DNA of 64,000 nucleotides from Macquaria australasica (lineage: Eukaryota; Chordata; Actinopteri; Centrarchiformes; Percichthyidae): positions 62,001 to 126,000 of the forward strand of contig SEMN01000257.1 in the NCBI GenBank assembly GCA_005408345.1, in the 5' to 3' direction. Shown piece after piece: positions 49,961 through 61,818 of the stretch. The notes beneath the pieces are model-generated. The model did no database searches and had not been told where the DNA came from. It saw only the letters and a list, made by a program, of their open reading frames with translations. Position numbers and translations under genes: made by a program. How positions within the stretch are numbered: position 1 is the stretch's first letter; the number at the start of each line of letters is the position of its first letter.

Positions 49961-51068
49961 TGTAAGTGACTGTAGAGGGCAGCATTACGCCCCACAGCAT
50001 ACAGCCTGCTGGGATTTCATTAAAAGATGAACATCAACAACCTATTTCAAGCAAATGTATATATCAGAGGTGGCACCTTATTGGTGGAAACCCTTCAGTC
50101 ACATACACACACAGTTGGTAAGATCAACCAAAACCTTCTGAAACAAAGATAGGGCAGCTACAGCACAATGGTATAACCTTCCCATGTATTATAATGACAA
50201 TATACAAACAGTTTTAAGTGTCAAAACTATAAAAAAGACGTGGATCCGAATGACCTTATCAAAACACTGGTTATATATTTTTTTCTAAAGTCAGAAAATT
50301 TAAAAGCATTTACAATTTACACAGTACTCATAGTATATTACATGGTGCAAACAGAGAATGATGTTTATGCTGCACCTCACTCAGACAAGAAACCAGCTCA
50401 AACAGGCTCTTCATATCAGTGCAGTGTGTCTATTTATATCACTACAGTGCAGAGCAGTTCTTAGACATTGGGAGCTAAGATTTCATTGAAGAACAGTTGG
50501 TTCAATTCTGTCCCAATGGCAAAGATGACATCCAACTATTTGACAAATGACAGTCAAAGTGCTTTAGCATCACTTACACACAACACCTTTTACTGAAAGC
50601 CAGATATGATACAAAACAGTTCCTTAGAAATAACTTAAAAATCATGTATATAGATGTTATTTTAGTGGTTGAGTCAACAGGCATGTGACAGCATGTAGTG
50701 GACTTTTCTATCAGATCCCATATGACTCAACTGTCTCACCATTTAGGGCTTCACTACCTTCACTCAACTTGGCAACACACTATAGGATGGAGCTGATTGA
50801 CTCAGAGCCAAAATACACACACCCCTGATTCTTGTTAGGTTACAACAATGTCCTCTTTCCCACCAAGGAAACTAAAAAGTAGTTTCCTTGTTTTCCACAA
50901 CTGCACATTTTTCATCACAGTCTCTGCATTTGCCATCACATTTGGGGCAACAACCAGCCAAAGGAGGTTCAAACTGGAAACGCGCAGACTGGAGTTGGTC
51001 ATACAAATATTTCTCAGAGGCAGAGCTACTCTGGAGGCAGAAATAATCCCATTACTGCTTGGGTGACA

Positions 51069-51091
51069 TAGAAGAAGAAGAAGAAGAAGAC
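51069..51091. repeat. (GAA)n short tandem repeat
   Basis: About seven GAA units. Confidence 0.85.
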
Positions 51092-52396
51092 ACATAAAAG
51101 CTATAAATGTCTTGTCTGACCCCACTTTGCTCTCAAATAAGGATTTTGAACATTTCCCAACCAGCTGGCACACTCTGTTTGTGGCCATGATGCCATGATG
51201 TTGATGATGATGGTAAATGCTGTTGTCTTGATGTCACATATGGTGCTGTAACAGACTATTTTTTTATATATCCCCCAAAGTTTGTCCACTACAGATCAAG
51301 AATCAAGTCATTCAATCAAATCAAATCTAATGTCAGTGGGTGAAGCTAACCACAGTTTTCCTGCAGGCTGAGTCATTTATTAAACTGAAACCCATTTAAA
51401 AAGCTCTTGCTATCAAAACAAACTGTAGAAAAATGTGGAAATAGCATTTTTGATGCCGTCCATTAGACTGAGCCTTCTGAAGCCTGGCATTTAGGATTCA
51501 TGGCTCACTGTCAGCTCGGCAGTTAAGTGGAGCCAGAAAAATTCAGGGCTGTGTCCACAATTGTTCACTCATTCACTATTTCCTACATAACTTATCTACA
51601 ATGAGGAGTAAACTGGGATTTCAGACAGTTATGAATCATTATTGTGTGCTATTGCTGACAGGTGTAGTCTCTCACAATGTCAATATATACATTCAGCAAA
51701 GGTGAAGCATTGCATTGTGGTACTTTTAGGAAAAAGTAATGCACATGACATAGATGCTATTTTTTTCATTCCCTTGTGAGAATTGCTGAGGGTAGTGTAG
51801 AGTGCGCTCATTTTACATTCTTTTAATTCAATTCCTGTAAATGTTTGGTTGCTTTGTTCTCTTTATATTAAAACAAGTGAGGTCAGACAGTCAAATTAAA
51901 TGGCAGAACCTGCCAGTCCAGCAAACATAGCTCTCTTTAAGCCTTTATCCTGTGAATAAAAGATTGTCACTAATACACGCAAGTGGAATTAGCTAGCTGA
52001 CAACCAATCTTGATGCGCAGTCTGAATTTGTTTTTTAGTTGCCTTTAGAGGATCTGCAGCTTTAAGGCACTTGTGCATTAGCTTAAGAATCTGGCTATGT
52101 ACTGAACATCGCAGTATCTAGGCCTGATAGTTAGCCTTGATCTGCTATCATGAATGCCGTATCAAGTATTCGTGAAGAGTCATTACCATTACCACCTCTG
52201 CCTCAGTGTTACAATGTCCCCCCTTATAGTTTGCCAGGTAGGCTTTTGGCTCTGTACTTAGCTTAGTAGCTCTGCCTCAAAGAAATGTTTGCATCACTAA
52301 AACTACAATCTGTTGGACAATGAAACAGGGCGCTCTATAGTGACAGGTGTTGATTGACTTGAGAGCATGAGGTGCTGCTGGACATATGTTCCCCTC

Positions 52397-55300
52397 TCAG
52401 ACCTCCAGGAGACTCTGTGGCCGCTCAGGTGCTTGTGGAGGGTCAGGCTGGAGGCGACAAATGGGCTTGTTGCACATGGGGCAGACGCTGCGGATCTCTA
52501 ACCATTTTAGCAGACACCTGAGAATAGCAGATGAGATGAGAGACATATTACCTCGTTTTGTCATTTCTAAGGAAGACAAAGTACGCAAAGTTACGCAGGT
52601 GGGTCTAGATAGAAACTTTAGCAATCAAGACAAGAAACAGAAGTTCAAACAGCTTAATTAACAGCTGTAACACCAGGCTGAACAGACAGACATACAGGAT
52701 ATTTACAGTCCACAGGTTCCGGTGATACAGTCAGAAAGACAAGAAAACCGGTCTAAAAGAACTGTTGTCGATGTCACACCTACGCTGCAGGGCAAAACCA
52801 GGTCTCCGCTGCATAAAGCATGCTCATGTTCAAACATGCAGGGACATATGTTGTCAGGAATTTGCTCGTCATTTTCTGCAGGGCACCCAGAAAAAGTAGC
52901 TCACTATATTTTTCTGAATTTCTCTGACTGCCTTGGCTGTTAACTTGGAGGCAGAAATCCATCATGGATGAATTTATGAGTCATTCCTTCGAACTGGTTA
53001 GTCAACATTTTTGCACATCAAGAAGTCTTCACCAAAATTTTACAAAATCAAGGCCAGAATAATAGTTTGTGGTTTTAAAAGTGAGGCAGATGGAGTGACT
53101 GAAAAGGGATTTGCAGACACAATGGATGTTCCACATGGTTTCAGCGGAAGACTGTATCTTTGGTCTCAAATATAATGTATTGTATATATGTTCGGAGTCA
53201 GCCATATGTGTCATTTACACTGGGGACATGTCCCCACCACTTTTTGAAACTGCAGATTTTGTCCCCATCACTTTTTAAAAGCATGATTTGATAAAAATGT
53301 TCTGAAAAGTGGCTTGCACCAAGAAATGTTAACTAACAAATGAGAAAGGTTTATTTGCACAATAAGAAAACAATGTAAATATAGAAGAAACGTTGTCCAA
53401 TGCTGCATATGGATGACTGTTACTTGTGCGGTCGACGTTGTTGTGCATTGTATGCTGAGTATTTTTGTATTGTCGACTCTGTAGTAGCCCAGGCTGCCAT
53501 TTTGATGCGCCGTTATGCAATTGTTTCCCGACCCGCCTCATACCGATCCCCCCATTACATTGCCTAAAATTGCATATGTTGAAGACCCTTTAAAAAATAT
53601 TTTTGTCATCTGAGACCTTGTGACCCCACCACTTTACAGCACAAAGTCACGCCCTTGGAGTCAGCTGTCCAGTTTCATGAAAGTTTGATAATTACCAAGC
53701 AAGGTTGTAGAACTTACTTCTTGTGAAAAGCATGGGAACATGGGCACACTCCGAGCTCGTCCCTGCTGCGGAACTCTTCTAAACACACCGCACATGTTTG
53801 CTGAAAAGGAGAAATGACAGGTTATGAAATCAGTTCATAACCAACATGCCTGTGGCCTTAATATGTTCAGTTAATACAGTTTATCCTGATACAAGCACTC
53901 ATAACTCCTCAGTTCAGCCAGTATACAGCATTTACAGTCAGAACTATAATGCATCCATTCAGCAGCTCCTACTGTATAATTCTCTGCTAAAATAATCACC
54001 ATTATAACTTTGCCTGACTGCACTGCAATAATTTGATCACTGCCATAACCCCCTATTTACTATATTATACACTGGTACACTGTGGTACATGGTACACTGT
54101 ATTTAAAACAATGTACCATACCAGGGGATAGCTAGCTGCTGTGTCTACCTAAGCAAAATGTCATAAGCTACGGCTTCAGTTCACCAGCATTCCAGAAACA
54201 AATAACTGGGGATAAAATAAAATTTAAATGATTCCCATTTGAAAATTTTCCACATAAGTCACTGAAAATGTTAACCTGTTAGCTTTGTGCTGCTCTAACA
54301 CTTCTTCTCAAAGTGAGGACTTTCCCCTGCCACTAATTTAGCAGATGTTGGAGAGGATTTGCTCTTTGTTTTCTTCTAATTTGAGAGATGTAATGGGATT
54401 TTCTGCAAACAGAACCACCTTTAAAAATAGCCAAAATGAAGTACGGTAACTTATAAGAAATAAAAGGAATCTGCATTAATTCCTATCCGAGTTTGGGGAA
54501 AGCTTAGCTGGATCTAGAATTTTGTTTGGTTGTGTGGTTATCCTCTGAACTTTAGTGACAGTGGTGACTCAGACGTTGATTACATGTGCAACATTTTTAC
54601 ACTATAATTTGACAATTTTGCCGACAGCAATTGTGAAACGCAATTTCCAGCAAATTACAGATTTACAGTAGCTCGTTAACAGCAGTAAATTTGTAGCCAT
54701 CACTTCATTTTGGTACATTTTAAACACTTGAGTCACTAAACCGCTCCAGTATGTTTCCTTTTTCATTTCGTCCCATTAGCCAGTTGGCATTGGTCATCGC
54801 CGTTCCTTCAGACCTTTTTATAACAGTGTTCATCCTGTATTCAACTTACACCAAGAAGGCTCAGTTTCTTCCCCGCTCCTCTCAGAACAACCTGTTGACA
54901 AGAACAGATGTGTATCAAAATGCTTATAGTTCACCAGACAAAAAAGCAAATGAATATAGTCTGAATTATAATTTGACACTAGTCAAACTGGATATAGTAT
55001 TAACATATTACCTCATTGTACCCATACTGTTCTCGTGCACCTTGTCGCCTGAGTCTGTGAAGCACAAAAAAACACATTTATCAAGCTGTAATTTGACCCA
55101 TTAAAATGTATTATGTGCTTGGTGGCTCCATATCGGTCTTCCTCAGGACATGTCTTGTCATGCTGTATGAATCAGCTGATATTCTGCTTCAAGCAGTCCT
55201 GGAATTCACACAATGCCAGATTCATGTAACAGCCTGCGCATCTACGCTCACCATGAGCAGATCTATAACACTTTCAAGAAGGTGTCTTTGTAGAAGAATT

Positions 55301-58300
55301 CTGACAAAAAAATGTTTTATTACGTTGAGCATAGGTTACTGAAAGCATAAATAGTTTACCGTTATTTTAGGCTCAATGAACAAGTAAAAAATTGTGTTCA
55401 TAATTTAGATACATTTTCAAATTTGGAACTTTCTTGGAAATTATTTTACAGGCGTTGTAGGCAACTTTGGTGGCTTCCAAGTATGTGTTTGCAATAGACC
55501 TTTGCCATCACTAAATAAATCTACCAACTCTACACAGTCCCACGGTCTGTCAGGTTCAGCTATCTTTCTGGCAGACAAATAATCATCCTCCTCAGCAAAG
55601 GTAAAACTTTGAACAGGTTTTTCCAGAAATCCTGGAAGTTGACAGCAGTACAGTGACCTACTCCCAACCTCCCTGTAACCGCCTTAAGCAGCGTTCACGT
55701 TTACCTTAAACAACAGACAATACATCATGTGTTCCATGTTCCATGTTATACAGTGAGAGGCCTCTGCATTGACAGATTGCCTGAATCAACTGAGTGTGGT
55801 TCATTGAAACATTAAAACCCAGTCTGTAAAGAGTTAAAAGAAGATTTCCTAGAACAAGGAAAATGCTATCTGCTCACACCAATAAGATTTGTACAACTTA
55901 GATGGTTTGGGCTGGGCAGGTAGATTCATATAACTGATACCAACTGCCCCAAGCCAAATGATACCAAAGAATGCCAACTGGCAAGTCCTGCTATAGATGA
56001 AACATTCGCTCACTGCTAGGATATGAGACCATTGACCTTTTTTTGTCATGTCCTGTATTGAGGGTAGAAAATATATTCCACCAGTGACCAGAGAGTGTAA
56101 ACTTTACTTTGCACTTTTGTTTGATTTCAGCTACATGTTGGTTAGTAAGTTGGTTCTATGCGTACGGCTACTAAAACTCTAAAAATTTAAAGTCATACAG
56201 CCTATTAATATTTCAAACCTGAAGCAGTTTAATCCTAAGTATTTTGATTTTATTTCCGTAGATATAGTAGATAAATGTTATATATATAGTTATAGTATAG
56301 ATCTCTTGCTCTGTCCCTCTACAGGTGGAAACAACAAGAAGTTGTCTTGTACCTGAACAGGTAGCAGCAGAAGATGAGGCTGAGCATGAGGATGAAGAGG
56401 CCGATGCCCAGGATGATGATGTAGACGTTGAGCGGCAGGTGGAAGAGCTCTTCAGATGTCATCTTGCAGTAGGGGTCGACGTTCTGCAATCCAAGGTCAC
56501 ACAGACACCCTGAGAGGACGGGACACATGCAAACACATTACACTGAATGGAAACAGGAGCGAAAGAATTGTATTAATGTGGCTAAAGAAACATGGTTTGG
56601 CTACCAGGAAGAAAAAAAAATACTTGTGTATTAGGGTTACAGCACAGTATCACAGCATTCACCGATTATTTTCATAATAAGAAAATTCTATATTTCCTCA
56701 GATTCTTATTCGTGTCAGGGTGAAAAGCCTCTGAAAAAGCATGTAGAAGAAGGCATTCTGAACTATCTATTGAATATACACTTATACCAGTACAAATATT
56801 CATGCATACTTGTGTGGGAGCGGGTCAAAATTCAATTCAAACTTCCTACAGATGGTAAAGTATTAACAGTTTTCACAATAAATACAACAAATTGTGAAAC
56901 AGCATCATATACATGTGATATTTTCATGAAAGCTTGCTATTGGCCAGTAAACCAACTATGTTCTGAGTCAACTTTGTCTTCACACAAAGAACAAGGCACT
57001 CATGAATATACTGCTGTTGGTAATAATGCAAATACACATTCATGTTTTCAAATGCATTTTGAAAATATATGAAACTGTCATTTTCTAAAGATGAATAGCC
57101 ACAGTAAACAAAGCTACAGTTAACTCACATGTAAGGAATGTAGCCTACATCATGTGGCATTTAGAAACCCAGCAGAAATGACAAAGAAAAATGGTGCGAC
57201 TTTCCACACAGAGTGCATAAAGAGTGTTTTACACGTGGCATTTAAAGACTGTGAATCCATTTGAAAGCATTAAGGGATTTAGCCACATTGTTGATTGCTT
57301 AGAATGATGTTGGGCACAAATGGTTTGCAACATTTGTAGTAATGCGGGTGAGCTGCTACGTTTCATTTCTTTATGAATGATCGGATTATTGGACTATTTC
57401 TTTTCTGTCTTGGGTTCCAAACCTGATTCTCGTTGTGGGGACCAACTCACGTACCAAAAAGCTGGTCACCCACAACTTTAACAGTTTATATTAGCCTTTC
57501 ACCTTAATTTCTAAGGTTAGAATTAGGTTTAGGTTTAGGTTAGAGATTCTTATCACCACGTTCTGCAGTTCCCCTCAGCTCTGCAGAGCAGTTTAGCATC
57601 TTTAAGCGCATAGTTTTGGTTTTATAGTCGCAACTTTAGTGTTTTGGATCAGTCTCACCGCTCTCCTCAACCTTGTTAGCAGCCACAGCAGGCAGTTGTC
57701 TGTTTTCAACTAAAAAGCTCTGATGAACCCACTGTACAATACCTGCTCAGCACCAAACAGCAGACAAAGTTAGCGACTAGCTGGGGAGCAAAGTGGAGCA
57801 TTTAGCAGCTAAAAAGCCAGATCTTTTTCTCAGGACTTGGTGGAGACCAAAAGAGCTAGCTAGAGCATTCGTCAGGTGCTAATGCTAATGTTGCTCATGT
57901 CTGTCCATTGTGGATATTTTCTAAAATGTTTGTATCCACTTGGTGGGATATTAGCTCAGCTCCATCAGAGCCTTGCCAGTGTGTTTCCATGGTCCACACA
58001 GGTCTTCATGACAGACATATCCCATCATACATCACCCTGTCTGGCAATGCCATACTTTGTCTGTGTCCACCTCCTATGGTGAGGATGTGGGGTGCACGTA
58101 TCTGTGTAACGCATGCTCCACACTGCATCTGCGAAGCCTCGTGTCTCAAATTGCAATGTAATACTGCTTACACTGTAGGGATTTCTGAGCTGCACAAAGT
58201 TTTTGAACTTGGTGAGATATTATTGCATGTGAAGTATGTAATGACAGCTATGGTGGAGCCTACTTTTGTGTTTAAATAAGAAGTGACTGTTTTTTTGCTG

Positions 58301-61300
58301 ATATATTTAAACTGCAATTGACTTTACCACCTTTTTACTTACAATGTTTTCTAGGCTTGTAAAAAAAGAAAGAATCTCTAAGCACTTATACAATAGCACT
58401 GAACATGCTTTTAGTTATTTGTTTAAAAGGAATACACATTTTGGATGATATCTACCTCTTGCTCCTATGTGGCTTGAATACACTCATTGTAACTCGCATT
58501 GGACAAAAGCATCTGCCAAATGAATGTAAATGGATGTAAAATCTTTATGGCATAAATCCATAGTAATCAGGATCAAACTGAGTTAAGCTACAGAAGAACA
58601 GAGTCTATTAAGGGAGAATTTAGATTTTTGTTTCTGCTAGTGTTTGCTATCCTCATGATGTTCAGTGGCTATTTCAGGACAGAAACCTTACACATAATTA
58701 CAAAGTTCAGAGATCCCATAGCAAAAGCACCTCTCCAACACTGCGAATCACTTTCATGTGAACTTTTACAACCATCCTTGCGTCACACAGGAATGTGTTC
58801 CACTTGCTTCTTGGCCTAAGAGTAGTTACTCGGTTCGGGGAGAAAGAAGTTTTCAGCCTGAGGGGCTCGAACATGGCAGTTTTCATTCCACACTACGTAC
58901 ATCAGCCTTAAACCGCAGTAGTTAACTCTTTCTTAACGTCAAGTGCCACAATGTATTCTGTGGTGGTGACCACTTGGTTCAAAAGTCAGTCTTTAATGGA
59001 CAGGGATCACGGCAGGAGGGTGGTGCAGTCTTCGGTTGTACAGTGGGGTGGGGGTGGGGGGTTAGGGGGGTTTTGACAGGAGGTTTGGGTGAAGGAGGAG
59101 GCAGCTGTAATCTTAGCACGATGTTAGTAAATCATTGATAGTGGAGCGCTAAAAGGTAGGCCACTGTGCAAATGCATGCAGTCTGGACAGGACTGTACCT
59201 GAACACTGTTAAAAAGGAATAGTAGCTTTGGTTTTATGTGTTTTGGCTGGAAAAATGACTGAACCTAATTGCATAAAAACTTGCTTCAGAGGTCTCAGTG
59301 TTCATTGGAATATGTTTGAGGTCACGTCAGGGTAAAACACATAATAAGCACATTGTGATTAGGGTACTTTTATTGGTCATGTCATAACTTTGTGTATAAA
59401 ATTTCACGTTAGGATTGGGTTGTTGTGCCAGCTGTTCATAAATCCAGTGGCAAGTTTGTGTTGAAAGTCCTTCCTAAGTTCTAAGTAACAACTAGCTAGT
59501 TTCAAACTAGTGATTTACTAAATTTAGAAATTAACTAGTACTTAGCTAGTAAAGTCTAAAGACTATAAGACAAACAAACTATGTAAACAGGAAGTCAGTG
59601 TAGCATCATAAGCTGTAAGCTAACGTAATTTAATTAAGAGTTTTAGGAGGGCAAACAATAGATTATGACTGAACAGCCAAACCTTTTTAAATGTAGGTAT
59701 TACTTGTTTTATGCATAAAATTATTATGCATAAAAGGAGAAATATGTGAGCCTCAGAATCAATAGTATATATGCACTTTAGAATGAGTGCAAAATATCCA
59801 GTTAAGCTAATGTTATTCAGTCATTTCAGTCAACACTAGTCTAACATTCTGTGACTTTAAGTTTTGTAATTTGAGGTAAATTGTGTTATTTTTGTGAAAA
59901 CAATTTCAAATATTCCCAGTTTACATCTTTATTAAACAGCATTTTAATCTTAACAGGTTATATATTAGCAAGCATTTAGTTAGTTTAGTAACAGTTACAC
60001 CTGGCAGTTACTGGGTGTGAATATTTAGTAACAACTAATCTCTACATAAGAAATAGTACCTGGATGTAACTCCAGTTCTATGAGTACGAGCGTAGCCCTC
60101 TAACAGGCTTCACTTTTGGTTTACCCCATCAAGGCTCCGCCTCAGCACTCTGAGACAGATGTTTGCACTCACTGCCCAATCAGGTGGTAGAATGCATGCC
60201 CTATTTTTGAACTGAGAAACAGCGGTGCACCCGTCGCTCGGCTCCCTTTTGAGCTGGACAACTGACGACAGGGGAAAAAATGGCTCGTCTTTAAGTCACT
60301 TCCTCTCTAGTATGGGAGAACAGTAACAGGAGAATAGATGCCACGCTTCGGTGATGAAGCCTTCCGTGACCGTGGACCGGGGCAGAATCATCACCGTGTG
60401 GGAGCCTGGTTGTGCAGTCCTGTGCGCCTGGCACAGTTAGGGGCACAAGCGAAGGTTGAGGATAATAATGGAAATGGGAGGACACAATTTGTCACCTTGT
60501 GCCACTTCCTCGTCGGTATGGGATCTCAGCTACCACCCAGCACGTGGGCTGGCATGGTAGCGTGCGGCGATCATGGAGACAAAACTCATCCACAGCGATG
60601 TGCCTGAGCTTTCTCCCCCTTCTCCACCTCAACTGAGATGGGAGAGAAGTGGTGAACACAGGGAGCAGGAGGTATGGCAGAAAAAACATAAAAATGAGAG
60701 GCCAGGGAAGAACGAGCATCAGACATTGCCTTCCCTTTATTCACCTCACCTGAGTTGGGGAGACAGAAGCAACCCCATCCCCCGACGGGGTGCCTCTAAC
60801 AATGCATCTGAAACAGCCTGTGTAGCAATGTGGAAGTGCTGGAGATAGAGGCTGGGGGTGAGCATCCAACACTATCTCCACCTCATTCACCCCATCTGAG
60901 TTAGGCAGGTGGGGTGCCTCTAATCAGCACATGTATTACAACTGAAAAACAGCCTGTGATTCAGTGTAGTACAGTAAGCTGCTGCTCGTGTTCCGAGTCG
61001 ACAAGCCCAGCATAAGAGTCTGAGGCCGACATGGGCTGCACGCATCCTGCTCGGTCCTGATGACGAAAACCTGGGACAGTCAGAGAAAACGTGGTTGGCA
61101 TAGTCTGAACGTAGATTACCTTGAACGCTGTGGAGCGAGGGAAGTAGTGTTGCTAACTAGTGCTAAACCAGATTAGCAAGTGCTAGCAAGTCATGATGTA
61201 GCTAGAGCTGGCCAGCTAGTGTAGCTAGTGACATATCCTGAACGGCACTAGCCTAACAGTTAGCAGAAGTGTGCGGTATGTTGTTGAAGAGGCAGCAGGA

Positions 61301-61818
61301 ATGCAGGAACTTCCTCACAGACATGCTGGTCATATTCACCGTGGTAATAGAACCATGGCTAGTTAGCCAATGCTGCCTCCCTCCCCAGCGCCGGGCTAAC
61401 GGAGGGAGTGAGCAGGCTGAACAGGTAATGAGAAATTTCAACAGGACACCGGACGGTGACGAAGGTTTCGCTGAGTGCTGTGTCTGTACTCAAGGTGGCT
61501 GAGTGAAATGGGGAGCCCAGCGACGGGTGTGCCTGTGTTTTAAAGGGCATGCATGCTACCATCTGACTGGGTGGTGAGTGCAAAGTGCTGTCTCAAGGTG
61601 CCGAGGTGGAGCTTCGATGGGTAAACCAACAACGAAGCCCGTTAGAGGGCGAAGCACGTATGAAATAGAACTAGTTTGTGTGGTGCAACTCTGTTAAAGT
61701 GATGTGTAAATATCCACTTAGTAAACGCTTATGTTATTACTAGGCCAACTTTAAACTTATGACAAAAAACTGTACAAGCTTCAGGACACTTACCGTTACA
61801 CCATTGGACAGGATGCAT
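52397..61818 (-). CDS. rnf122: RING finger protein 122 family membrane E3 ubiquitin ligase (6 coding exons, 156 aa)
   Basis: Coding exons in transcript order: 61,818-61,794; 56,509-56,353; 55,054-55,012; 54,891-54,850; 53,800-53,718; 52,517-52,397 (471 nt, phases consistent, all GT-AG). The family are small single-pass membrane E3 ligases of the ER/Golgi system. The N-terminus MHPVQWCNGC is diagnostic of RNF122 (human begins MHPFQWCNGC, from memory) and separates it from RNF24. One transmembrane helix lies at about residues 37-60 (VYIIILGIGLFILMLSLIF). A basic linker LRRQGAREQYGYNE follows. The RING-H2 has C92, C95, C110, H112, H115, C118, C129 and C132, with the KWLEIRSVCPMCNKPI block. Length agrees with human RNF122 (155 aa). 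The last 20 residues (Pro/Gln-rich) differ from human, so a teleost rnf122-like paralog is possible. Intron 1 (56,510-61,793) contains a 1.6-kb foldback element. A TTTATT at 51,376-51,381 is a candidate poly(A) signal. Confidence 0.9.
57650..57880 (+). repeat. Interspersed repeat family R, copy 3, in rnf122 intron 1
   Basis: Collinear with 31,700-31,880 through AAAAAGCTCTGATGAACCCA, CAAACAGCAGACAAAGTTAG and GTGGAGCATTTAGCAGCTAA. Confidence 0.6.
60072..61674. mobile_element. 1.6-kb foldback transposon in rnf122 intron 1
   Basis: The terminal inverted repeats are about 180 bases. On the left are CCAGTTCTATGAGTACGAGC, GCCCTCTAACAGGCTTC, GGTTTACCCCATCAAGGCTC and CACCCGTCGCTCGGCTCC. The right side, read in reverse, gives CTAGTTCTATTTCATACGTG, GCCCTCTAACGGGCTTC, GGTTTACCCATCGAAGCTCC and CACCCGTCGCTGGGCTCC. 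The interior has repeated CACCTGAGTTGGGGAGA / CATCTGAGTTAGGCAGG units near 60,740 and 60,890. No transposase is seen and no clear target duplication was found. Confidence 0.8.

Larger units (their letters stand above)
44200..52396. other. Intergenic region between pcgf6 and rnf122
   Basis: It holds the LINE fragment, the SINE and the GCTAAC repeat listed separately. The remainder shows no supported exon. rnf122's 3' UTR presumably occupies the right-hand end. Confidence 0.5.

Noticed and set aside
56319..56528. Start codon MCPVLSGCLC for rnf122 in the transmembrane exon
   Set aside because: Those first residues are the intron acceptor tract; the exon begins at 56,509 and joins the MHPVQWCN exon at 61,818-61,794 in phase.
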